Source: an uncultured Eubacteriales bacterium
GTDB taxonomy: Bacteria; Bacillota; Clostridia; Oscillospirales; Oscillospiraceae
Length of the DNA stretch: 8,908 bases
Assembly (NCBI GenBank): GCA_902475455.1
Contig: CABRZO010000101.1
Span: 1-8,908 of the forward strand
Direction of reading: 5' to 3'
Part shown: piece by piece, positions 1 to 4,950 of the stretch
Layout: the number at the start of each line of letters is the position of its first letter
Numbering within the stretch: position 1 is the stretch's first letter
Translations under genes and position numbers: made by a program
Notes under the pieces: generated by a model
Seen by the model: the letters and a program-made list of their open reading frames with translations, nothing else
Database searches by the model: none
Told to the model about the DNA's origin: nothing

Positions 1-475
1 ACTTGATGCCCTTGGAATAGTCGGTGATGATGGAGAAGGCGGTAACCTCGGTGGCGGTGCCGGAGGTGGAGGAGATGGCGCAGAAGCGGGCCTTTCTTCT
101 CAGAGGAGGAATGCCGAAGACCTTGCACATATCCTCGAAGGTGATCTCGGGATACTCATACTTGATCCACATGGCCTTGGCGGCGTCGATGGGGGAGCCG
201 CCGCCCATGGCGATGATCCAGTCGGGCTCAAAGGCCAGCATGGCCTCAGCGCCCTTCATGACGGTCTCAACGCTGGGATCGGGCTCGATGCCCTCAAACA
301 GCTGGACCTCCATGCCCGCTTCCTTCAGATAAGAGACAGCCCGGTCCAGGAAACCGAACTTCTTCATGGAGCCGCCGCCGACGCAGATGATAGCCTTCTT
401 GCCGGTGAAGTCCTTCAGGGCTTCCAGGGCGCCTTTGCCGTGATACAGGTCGCGGGGGAGAGTGAATCTTGCCAT
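1..475 (-). CDS. Iron-containing alcohol dehydrogenase, N-terminal part (cut by window edge)
   Basis: This cytoplasmic enzyme would interconvert an alcohol and an aldehyde or ketone with NAD(P)H, probably as an electron sink in fermentation. The visible 158 residues begin MARFTLPRDLYHGKGALEAL. They hold the nucleotide-binding half of the family: a glycine-rich VGGGS near residues 32-36, MGGGSPIDAAKA at 90-101, and the conserved TSGTATEVT at 137-145. The family is usually about 380-390 residues, so the metal-binding Asp/His half lies beyond the left edge and cannot be checked. The ATG is set by an AGGAGG at 484-489, eight bases upstream. The gene stands alone behind its own promoter with an embedded Rex-type operator, which fits a fermentation gene. 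Family assignment is firm. The substrate (ethanol, butanol or another) is not readable from this half. Confidence 0.93.
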   Translation of the reverse strand, partial: MARFTLPRDLYHGKGALEALKDFTGKKAIICVGGGSMKKFGFLDRAVSYLKEAGMEVQLFEGIEPDPSVETVMKGAEAMLAFEPDWIIAMGGGSPIDAAKAMWIKYEYPEITFEDMCKVFGIPPLRRKARFCAISSTSGTATEVTAFSIITDYSKGIK

Positions 476-586
476 AATAATAACCTCCTATGTGATTTCA
501 GTGGATGGAACTGAATGAAATAACGGGTGATGTTCCGTGCTCTTATCATAGCACGACGGCGGGCAAAACGCTTGTGGAAAAAATAC

Positions 587-615
587 AATATATGGATGAA
601 TTTTTATTTTCACAA
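587..615 (-). promoter_or_regulatory. Possible second promoter inside the dehydrogenase leader
   Basis: On the minus strand TTGTGA (610-615) and TATATT (587-592) are separated by exactly 17 bases, matching sigma-A boxes at four and five of six positions. It lies in AT-rich DNA, where such matches arise easily. It would give a leader of about 105 bases. It is weaker than the promoter at 670-698. Confidence 0.35.
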
Positions 616-664
616 ACAAAATATTGTAGAAGATCCGGGGCGCTGGGGGCCGTTCCGCTCACCA

Positions 665-682
665 TTGTTATTTTATTAACAA
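665..682. promoter_or_regulatory. Rex-type redox operator (ROP-like palindrome)
   Basis: The 18-base TTGTTATTTTATTAACAA has perfect six-base arms, TTGTTA and TAACAA, around a six-base centre. The established Rex operator in Firmicutes is TTGTTAANNNNTTAACAA. This site matches it at every specified position except the seventh base, where A is replaced by T. Rex leaves its operators when NADH rises and commonly controls alcohol dehydrogenases, which is exactly the gene downstream. No rex gene is in the window, so the link is inferred from the site and its position. Confidence 0.8.
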
Positions 683-698
683 AGTACCGGGAAGTCAA
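670..698 (-). promoter_or_regulatory. Sigma-A-type promoter for the alcohol dehydrogenase
   Basis: On the minus strand TTGACT (693-698) is followed after exactly 17 bases by TAAAAT (670-675). Each box matches five of six consensus positions. Transcription would start near 662-664 and leave a leader of about 185 bases before the dehydrogenase ATG. The -10 box lies entirely within the Rex-like palindrome, so a bound repressor would block RNA polymerase. Confidence 0.7.
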
Positions 699-721
699 GA
701 TAGGAGCTATATGAGTTTGGA

Positions 722-753
722 CGGGGGCTATATCAGAAGTGATATAGCCCCCG
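722..753. terminator. Perfect 14-bp stem-loop after the ART-like gene, possible atypical terminator
   Basis: Arms 722-735 (CGGGGGCTATATCA) and 740-753 pair without a mismatch around a four-base loop. The hairpin sits about 50 bases past the stop codon of the ART-like gene and just upstream of the dehydrogenase -35 box. It is therefore placed to end the dus-lysR-ART transcript. It lacks a downstream U-run on either strand, so it is not a standard intrinsic terminator. It could instead be an RNA-stabilising 3' end or a protein site. Confidence 0.45.
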
Positions 754-801
754 AAAAGACGGCAAAAGGGGACAAGCCCCAGTAAGGCAGATCAAGTTCT
801 G

Positions 802-1800
802 TCAGAAGTGGAGTTTGTCCCGATAGAACAGGATGGCCTCCTGTTCCTGGTGTTTTTCATTGAGTTGTCGGGTTTCCAGAAAGGTCATGAACAGGGAGCT
901 GACCGGACAGGTGAATTTGACGCAGTAGCTGCTGCGGACGCTCTCGGGGCTGTCCGGCAGGCTGGCAAATTCCAGGGCGGTTTTGGGGGAAAAGGTGGCG
1001 GACAGCAGGGAGGAGGGGGTCTCAAAGAAATCGGATTCGCTGGCCATCCCCCGGTACAGGGGAACCTCTTCCAAGCCCGTCCGATGGAACAGGGCCTGAA
1101 GGAAGCCACACCGGGCCAGAATATAGTCCCGGCGGAGTTCCTTAGCCCCCAGGCCGGAAAAGACGTCGGGCTTTCGGGGTATGGTGCCCTGATAGCCGAT
1201 GAGGCCCAGTTCCGCCATCACAATTTTCATGCCCTTGATCCATTCCCCGGACCAAGGGTTCAGCACATAGTCCCGGGCGGTGCGCTCCTCCAGGGCCAGC
1301 AGCCCCTGTTGAGACAGATAGCGCTCCAAATCATTGTAAAGAAGTAGGGAGCCGGTGGGCTCGGAAAGCCGCAAAATGCCTCCCTGACGAAAAAAGGAGG
1401 AATTTTTTTCTAGCCAGTCGGCAGCGCCCCGGGCGGATTCCTGGATGGCCTTCAGGGTGGCCCGGGTGGCCTCCGGGTCCGGGTTGATGGTGAGCCGCTG
1501 GGAAAAATGGTCGCAGGCGGCCTGAATCGTGGTCACCTGCTCCGGCCTCAGTCTGGCGCCCTCCGGGTAAAATTGAAAGCTGTTGACGTACTCCGCCGGC
1601 ATCTCCCAGCAGTCCCCGGCGTCCTCATAGCCGGTGATGCGCCAGACAAAGGTGGCGCTGTCCGGGTCGTAGGATTCCAGAAAGCCTGGGGTCCGTCGTC
1701 CGTCCAGGATTCTCCCCCGGTTGCCGGGCACCAGGTGGGCCAGGGTACCAAGTTCAAAGAGCTCGTCGGGTTCTTTGGTGGTTTGGGGTGTTGACATCAT
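802..1800 (-). CDS. Unrecognised protein with a C-terminal ADP-ribosyltransferase-like R-STS-ExE pattern
   Basis: I do not recognise the full 332-residue protein. Its last third matches the arginine-type ADP-ribosyltransferase layout: PLYRGM (Arg250) as the first strand, LSATFSP at 266-272 followed by KTALEFA as the STS-type strand, and EQEAILFY with Glu319-x-Glu321 as the ExE turn. Spacing and order fit the fold. Such enzymes split NAD+ and attach ADP-ribose to a protein or other target. Residues about 14-80 look like a small separate domain rich in aromatics and turns. The middle is probably helical. There is no signal peptide or membrane segment, so a cytoplasmic location is likely. Two adjacent ATGs follow an AAGGAGGG; the second (from 1797) has the better spacing of six bases. 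The gene lies 27 bases after the lysR gene and is probably co-transcribed with it. The ART assignment is motif-based only. Confidence 0.75.
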   Translation of the reverse strand: MMSTPQTTKEPDELFELGTLAHLVPGNRGRILDGRRTPGFLESYDPDSATFVWRITGYEDAGDCWEMPAEYVNSFQFYPEGARLRPEQVTTIQAACDHFSQRLTINPDPEATRATLKAIQESARGAADWLEKNSSFFRQGGILRLSEPTGSLLLYNDLERYLSQQGLLALEERTARDYVLNPWSGEWIKGMKIVMAELGLIGYQGTIPRKPDVFSGLGAKELRRDYILARCGFLQALFHRTGLEEVPLYRGMASESDFFETPSSLLSATFSPKTALEFASLPDSPESVRSSYCVKFTCPVSSLFMTFLETRQLNEKHQEQEAILFYRDKLHF

Positions 1801-1827
1801 ATCCCTCCTTCCAGGGAAAATCGGGGA

Positions 1828-2739
1828 TCAGTTGGCCCGGGCCATGTCCAGCTCCTTGAGGAAGAGCTTGTCCAGGGTAGAAAAACGGTAGCCGGACTTG
1901 GATACCAGCACATCACAGCAGGGCTCGGAGAAATCCTCCACCGGCCGCTGGACCAGGTGGTAGCGGTCCAGCACCTCCTGCTCCAGAGGATAGACCATCA
2001 TAAAGGTGTTGGGGATCTGCCGCAGCATGGCCAGCTGGCCCATGCTGTCGTAGACGTGGATCTTCCGGTCGGTGCCCACCTGGGTCTCCTGATCCGGCAC
2101 CTGCCGGGCGGCGCTGAGAATGTAGGAATCCCCGTGGGTGATCTCCGTCAGATGTTTTAAGTCCTCATAGAGCAGCGGCTGCTTCTGGGAGACGGGGTTG
2201 TGCCGGCTCATGGCCGCCTGATAGGAGAACTGGCACACCTCCTGGACATTGAGGCCCTGTTCCCGGAGCAGGGCCTGGAAATAGGGCTCCATGGCCTTCT
2301 GGTAGCGGAGGATGCCCAGGTGAAAGCCCCCGTCCAGCACGTTCTGCAGCGCCCCGATGGCACTGGTCTCCTTGTAGTCCACCAGCATTTTCCGCTCGCT
2401 GTCCAACTGGCTCAAAAAGCGGGTAAAGGCCCGGGAGATGTACCCGGCCCGGGGAACGCAGAGGCTGAAGCGCTGGAGGGTGGTCTCCCCCTCGGACATC
2501 CGGCGGATCTGTTCCAGCTCCTCCAGAATGATCCGGGCGTGGGAGAGCAGATCCTCCCCGGCAAAGGTGAGGGTGACCCCCTGGGGGGTGCGGTTGAAGA
2601 TGGTGATGCCGGTCTCCTGCTCCAGCTCCCGGATGGCCCGGGACAGATTGGGCTGGCTGATATACAGCACTTCCGCGGCCTTGTTGATGGAGTGGTATTC
2701 CGCCACTTTGACGGCGTATTTCAGATGTTGCAGGTTCAT
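1828..2739 (-). CDS. LysR-type transcriptional regulator
   Basis: This is a DNA-binding regulator of 303 residues, the usual LysR length. The N-terminus (MNLQHLKYAVKVAEYHSINKAAEVLYISQPNLSRAIRELEQ in outline) carries the winged helix-turn-helix at about residues 17-40, with the typical SQPNLSRAI recognition segment and the wing FNRTPQGVTLT at 48-58. A linker helix follows, then an effector-binding region from about residue 90 to the end. The chosen ATG (2737-2739) follows a TGAGGT six bases upstream. A GTG at 2751 in the same frame overlaps that ribosome site and is less likely. The start lies eight bases past the dus stop, and the ribosome site overlaps that stop, suggesting coupled translation. 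LysR-type CidR controls cidAB genes in other Firmicutes, so the divergent lrgAB pair is a candidate target. The effector is unknown. Confidence 0.93.
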   Translation of the reverse strand: MNLQHLKYAVKVAEYHSINKAAEVLYISQPNLSRAIRELEQETGITIFNRTPQGVTLTFAGEDLLSHARIILEELEQIRRMSEGETTLQRFSLCVPRAGYISRAFTRFLSQLDSERKMLVDYKETSAIGALQNVLDGGFHLGILRYQKAMEPYFQALLREQGLNVQEVCQFSYQAAMSRHNPVSQKQPLLYEDLKHLTEITHGDSYILSAARQVPDQETQVGTDRKIHVYDSMGQLAMLRQIPNTFMMVYPLEQEVLDRYHLVQRPVEDFSEPCCDVLVSKSGYRFSTLDKLFLKELDMARAN

Positions 2740-2744
2740 GGACA

Positions 2745-2750
2745 ACCTCA
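2745..2750 (-). promoter_or_regulatory. Ribosome binding site of the LysR gene overlapping the dus stop
   Basis: TGAGGT on the minus strand contains the dus stop codon TGA (2748-2750) and lies six bases before the ATG at 2737-2739. It decides the LysR start and suggests that ribosomes finishing dus restart on the regulator gene. Confidence 0.6.
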
Positions 2751-3695
2751 CTTTTCCGGGCGATAACCGGCCCCGGGGATCAGATCCTCGTTGTGGAACA
2801 GCGCATTCACTGCGCTCTGATACTCGCTGAGGTGCCGGGTTTTGCGAATGACCTTTTGATAGGGTTCATAGTTGGTAAAGCTTTGAATCAGATAGGCCCA
2901 GACCCCCTTCATCTTGCACAGCACCGGCCCGTCCCCGTAGAGCACCTGCCGGTAGCCTTCAAAGAGCTCCCCGTGGAACTGCTCCAGCGCCCCCTTGTCG
3001 GGCGTGCCCCCCAGCAGCCAGGGGTTGCAGATGAGGCCCCGGCCCAGCATCACCGTGCCCACCTGGGGATATTCCGCCTGGAAGGTCTCCAGGTCGGAGC
3101 CGGTGAACAGGTCGCCGTTGTAGGTCACCGGCCAGGGGGGATTATCCAGGGCCAGCCGGAAGGCCCCCATCCGGGGAGAGCCCTTGTAGTAGTCCTTCTG
3201 GATCCGGGGATGGATGATGAGCTCGGTGCAGGGATAGCGCCGGAACAGCTCCAGCAGCCGGGGCCATTCCGCCTCGTCGTTGCGGCCAATCCGGGTTTTG
3301 ATGGAGATGTTCAGAGGGCAGGCCTCAAAAATCTCGTCCAGAAATCGCTCCAGGGCCTCTGGCTGGCTCAGAAAGCCGGAGCCCTTGCCCTTGGCTACCA
3401 CGGTGCCCGAGGGGCAGCCCAGATTCAGGTTGACCTCCTTATAACCCAGTTCCGCCAGGTCCCGGCAGGTGGTCAGAAAATAGTCCGCCCGGTTGGTGAG
3501 AATCTGAGGCACCAGCGCAAGCCCCTGATTGTGCTCCGGCAGCACGTCGTTGCGCTCCCGGGTGTTGAGGCCCTTGTTCATGTTGGGGGCGATAAAGGGG
3601 GTGAAATAGCGGTCCGCCGGCCTGAAATGCCGGTGATAGGCACTGCGATAGAGCCAAGTGGTGACCCCCTCCAGGGGTGCTAGTTCAAACTGCAC
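2748..3695 (-). CDS. dus: tRNA-dihydrouridine synthase (Dus family)
   Basis: This FMN enzyme reduces specific uridines in tRNA to dihydrouridine using NAD(P)H. The 315-residue protein starts MQFELAPLEGVTTWLYRSAY, the typical first strand of the TIM barrel. The family hallmark NLNLGCPSG at residues 89-97 carries the catalytic cysteine, Cys94. SIKTRIG (Lys133), IHPR (His162), YNGDL at 192-196 and the phosphate-binding MLGRG at 216-220 are the expected FMN and active-site segments. The C-terminal helical domain is present and the length is normal. The start is a GTG at 3693-3695, seven bases after an AGGAGGGG; a longer frame to 3755 crosses the promoter and has no ribosome site. It is the first gene of the unit with lysR and the ART-like gene. 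Which tRNA position it modifies cannot be told from sequence. Confidence 0.93.
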   Translation of the reverse strand: MQFELAPLEGVTTWLYRSAYHRHFRPADRYFTPFIAPNMNKGLNTRERNDVLPEHNQGLALVPQILTNRADYFLTTCRDLAELGYKEVNLNLGCPSGTVVAKGKGSGFLSQPEALERFLDEIFEACPLNISIKTRIGRNDEAEWPRLLELFRRYPCTELIIHPRIQKDYYKGSPRMGAFRLALDNPPWPVTYNGDLFTGSDLETFQAEYPQVGTVMLGRGLICNPWLLGGTPDKGALEQFHGELFEGYRQVLYGDGPVLCKMKGVWAYLIQSFTNYEPYQKVIRKTRHLSEYQSAVNALFHNEDLIPGAGYRPEK

Positions 3696-3704
3696 AGTTA
3701 TTCC

Positions 3705-3710
3705 CCTCCT
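3705..3710 (-). promoter_or_regulatory. Ribosome binding site that fixes the dus GTG start
   Basis: On the minus strand an AGGAGG core, within AAAAAGGAGGGG, stands just before the GTG at 3693-3695. No comparable site precedes any ATG in the longer frame, so the GTG is preferred. Confidence 0.8.
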
Positions 3711-3721
3711 TTTTCGTGAAA

Positions 3722-3750
3722 ATTGTACCATGCGGCAAGGGGAAAGACAA
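3722..3750 (-). promoter_or_regulatory. Promoter of the dus-lysR-ART unit
   Basis: On the minus strand TTGTCT (3745-3750) is followed after 17 bases by TACAAT (3722-3727). A TG one base before the -10 box gives an extended -10. Transcription should start near 3715, leaving a short leader of about 20 bases. The -35 box overlaps the region where polymerase would contact the divergent lrgA promoter. Confidence 0.65.
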
Positions 3751-3768
3751 GCCATTTCCGGGACAGAG

Positions 3769-3777
3769 TGCTATAAT
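3769..3777 (+). promoter_or_regulatory. Extended -10 promoter of lrgAB
   Basis: TGCTATAAT contains a perfect -10 hexamer (3772-3777) with the TG of an extended -10. The -35 position (about 3749-3754, AAGCCA) is poor, which is common for extended -10 or activator-dependent promoters. The start point would fall near 3784, at the edge of an inverted repeat. Confidence 0.65.
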
Positions 3778-3782
3778 GATGG

Positions 3783-3810
3783 CGGAATCAACCGTAACCG
3801 GCTGATTCCG
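3783..3810. repeat. Inverted repeat at the lrgA transcription start, possible operator or leader hairpin
   Basis: CGGAATCA (3783-3790) and TGATTCCG (3803-3810) are exact inverted copies of eight bases separated by 12. The repeat begins where lrgA transcription should start. It could bind a regulator just downstream of the promoter or fold as a hairpin at the 5' end of the mRNA. The spacing is not the classic T-N11-A LysR box, so no regulator is assigned. Confidence 0.55.
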
Positions 3811-3821
3811 TGGCCATTTGT

Positions 3822-3827
3822 GAGGAG
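3822..3827 (+). promoter_or_regulatory. Ribosome binding site that supports the lrgA TTG start
   Basis: GAGGAG lies nine bases before the TTG at 3837-3839. Starting there gives MRYLKQFTIILLISF, the usual beginning of LrgA proteins. The upstream GTG at 3810 would read through this site and has none of its own. Confidence 0.65.
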
Positions 3828-3836
3828 CTGATACCA

Positions 3837-4202
3837 TTGCGCTATTTAAAACAATTTACCATCATTCTGTTGATCTCGTTTCTGGGCGAGGTGCTCCATT
3901 ACATCATCCCGCTGCTGATCCCCGCCAGCATTTACGGCCTGGTGCTGATGCTGCTTGCCCTTTGTACCGGGGTGGTGAAACTGTCCTCCGTCCGGGAGAC
4001 CGGTAAATTTCTGGTGGACATCATGCCCGTCATGTTCATTCCCGCGGCGGTAGGTCTGCTGGAATCCTGGGGGATTCTGAAGCCCGTCTGGCTGCCGGTG
4101 GCGGTGATCACCGTGGTGAGCACCGTGGTGGTTATGGCGGTGTCCGGCCTGGTGTCCCAGCTGGTCATGCAGCGGGGCGAGAAGGGGGAGCGGGTGCAAT
4201 GA
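3837..4202 (+). CDS. lrgA: LrgA/CidA-family holin-like membrane protein
   Basis: This small integral membrane protein of 121 residues pairs with LrgB. Four hydrophobic segments are visible at about residues 6-20, 23-45, 60-77 and 85-109. The LrgA/CidA landmarks are present: IPASIYGLVLML at 28-39 and MPVMFIPAAVGLL at 63-75. The tail is short, charged and probably cytoplasmic. The TTG start is chosen from the ribosome site and from family starts. In staphylococci these proteins affect murein hydrolase activity and lysis, while in Bacillus related pairs act in pyruvate transport; which applies here is not shown by the sequence. Its stop overlaps the lrgB start as ATGA, so the two are translationally coupled. 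It is transcribed away from the dus-lysR-ART unit. Confidence 0.9.
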   Translation: MRYLKQFTIILLISFLGEVLHYIIPLLIPASIYGLVLMLLALCTGVVKLSSVRETGKFLVDIMPVMFIPAAVGLLESWGILKPVWLPVAVITVVSTVVVMAVSGLVSQLVMQRGEKGERVQ

Positions 4203-4891
4203 ACGAAATGCTCACCAGCGCCACCTTTTTTGGGGTCTCTCTGAGCCTGCTGACCTATCTGCTGGGCATGTGGCTGAAGAAAAAATTCCGGTTTGCCCTG
4301 TTCAATCCGCTGCTGATCTCCATTGTAATCACCATGCTGGTACTGGTGGCCTGCCATGTGGATTATGAGACCTACAACGAGGGGGCCAAGTACCTGAGCT
4401 ATCTGCTCACCCCCGCCACCGTCTGCCTGGCCATCCCCCTCTATGAACAGCTGGGGCAGCTGAAACGCCACTGGAAGGCGGTGTTCGCCGGCATTTTGGC
4501 CGGGGTGCTCACCAGCCTGAGCTGTGTGCTGGCCATGGCGGTGCTGTTCGGGCTGAGCCATGAGACCTATGTGACTCTGCTGCCCAAGAGTATCACCACC
4601 GCCATCGGCATGGGGGTCTGTGAGGAGCTGGGAGGCCAGGTCAGCATCACCGCCGCGGTGATCATTGTCACCGGTGTGCTGGGCAACATCATCGGTGAGG
4701 GGGTGTGCCGCCTGTTCCGGATCCATAACCCGGTGGCCAAGGGGGTGGCCCTGGGCACCTCCGCCCACGCGGTGGGCACCGCCCGGGCCATGGAGATGGG
4801 AGAGGTGGAAGGGGCCATGAGCAGCCTTTCCATTGCCGTGGCGGGGTTGCTTACGGTGATCGGAGCCTCGGTGTTCTCCATGTTCTGGTAA
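4199..4891 (+). CDS. lrgB: LrgB-family membrane protein
   Basis: This 230-residue multi-pass membrane protein is the partner of LrgA. Length and motifs are typical of the family: YLLTPATVCLAIPLY at 68-82, LLPKSITTAIGM at 127-138 and the strongly conserved LGTSAHAVGTARA at 185-197. Hydrophobic segments fall at about 7-24, 36-52, 68-82, 93-118, 148-169 and 208-229. The ATG overlaps the lrgA stop by four bases, implying a stoichiometric pair. The conserved serine, histidine and glycine segments fit a transporter-like role, in line with reports of pyruvate uptake by Bacillus LrgAB-type pairs, but the lysis-control role known from staphylococci is the alternative. The gene ends five bases before a strong hairpin terminator. 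Confidence 0.93.
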   Translation: MNEMLTSATFFGVSLSLLTYLLGMWLKKKFRFALFNPLLISIVITMLVLVACHVDYETYNEGAKYLSYLLTPATVCLAIPLYEQLGQLKRHWKAVFAGILAGVLTSLSCVLAMAVLFGLSHETYVTLLPKSITTAIGMGVCEELGGQVSITAAVIIVTGVLGNIIGEGVCRLFRIHNPVAKGVALGTSAHAVGTARAMEMGEVEGAMSSLSIAVAGLLTVIGASVFSMFW

Positions 4892-4895
4892 CAAG

Positions 4896-4943
4896 AAAAA
4901 GATCGTCGGCCGCGTACAGGAAACGCGGTCGACGATCTTTTTT
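4896..4943. terminator. Bidirectional intrinsic terminator between lrgB and dppC
   Basis: The arms 4896-4915 and 4923-4942 form a 20-bp stem with a single G-U pair and a seven-base loop. The A-run at its left and the T-run at its right supply a U-tract for transcripts from either side. It lies between two converging genes, lrgB ending at 4891 and dppC ending at 4951, and should serve both. Confidence 0.92.
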
Positions 4944-4950
4944 GTCTTGT

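Larger units (their letters stand above)
476..801. other. Intergenic regulatory region between the alcohol dehydrogenase and the ART-like gene
   Basis: This 326-base gap has no convincing gene. Reading leftward (minus strand) from the ART-like stop codon it holds a perfect 14-bp hairpin, a promoter with a Rex-type palindrome over its -10 box, and then a leader of roughly 185 bases. The leader includes an AT-rich stretch (about 575-625), a second possible promoter, and a small inverted repeat CGTGCT/AGCACG at 536-541 and 550-555. A 69-codon frame at 505-714 on the plus strand has no ribosome binding site and runs through these elements, so it is not called. Confidence 0.7.

Noticed and set aside
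572..588. TTGTGGAAAAAATACAA as a second Rex operator
   Set aside because: The half-sites are imperfect and the spacing is one base short of the Rex operator; kept only as a remark in the leader finding.
505..714. A 69-codon plus-strand frame in the intergenic region
   Set aside because: It has no ribosome binding site, resembles no known protein and reads straight through the dehydrogenase leader, promoter and Rex-type palindrome.
768..780. GGGG/CCCC mini-hairpin next to a TTTT on the minus strand as a terminator
   Set aside because: A four-base stem is too short to stand as a terminator on its own.
733..810. Nine-base repeat TCAGAAGTG at 733-741 and 802-810
   Set aside because: One copy is part of the hairpin and the other overlaps a stop codon; two copies this short are compatible with chance.
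808..1347. Plus-strand frame of 179 codons opposite the ART-like gene
   Set aside because: It is a GC-rich antisense shadow with low-complexity Gly/Gln composition and no ribosome site.
2200..3683. Long plus-strand frames opposite lysR and dus
   Set aside because: The opposite strand encodes clear LysR and Dus proteins; these frames have shadow composition and no recognisable domains.
3932..4894. Minus-strand 320-codon frame opposite lrgAB
   Set aside because: It is very rich in His, Gly and Gln, as expected for the complement of membrane-protein codons, and lrgA and lrgB are clearly real.
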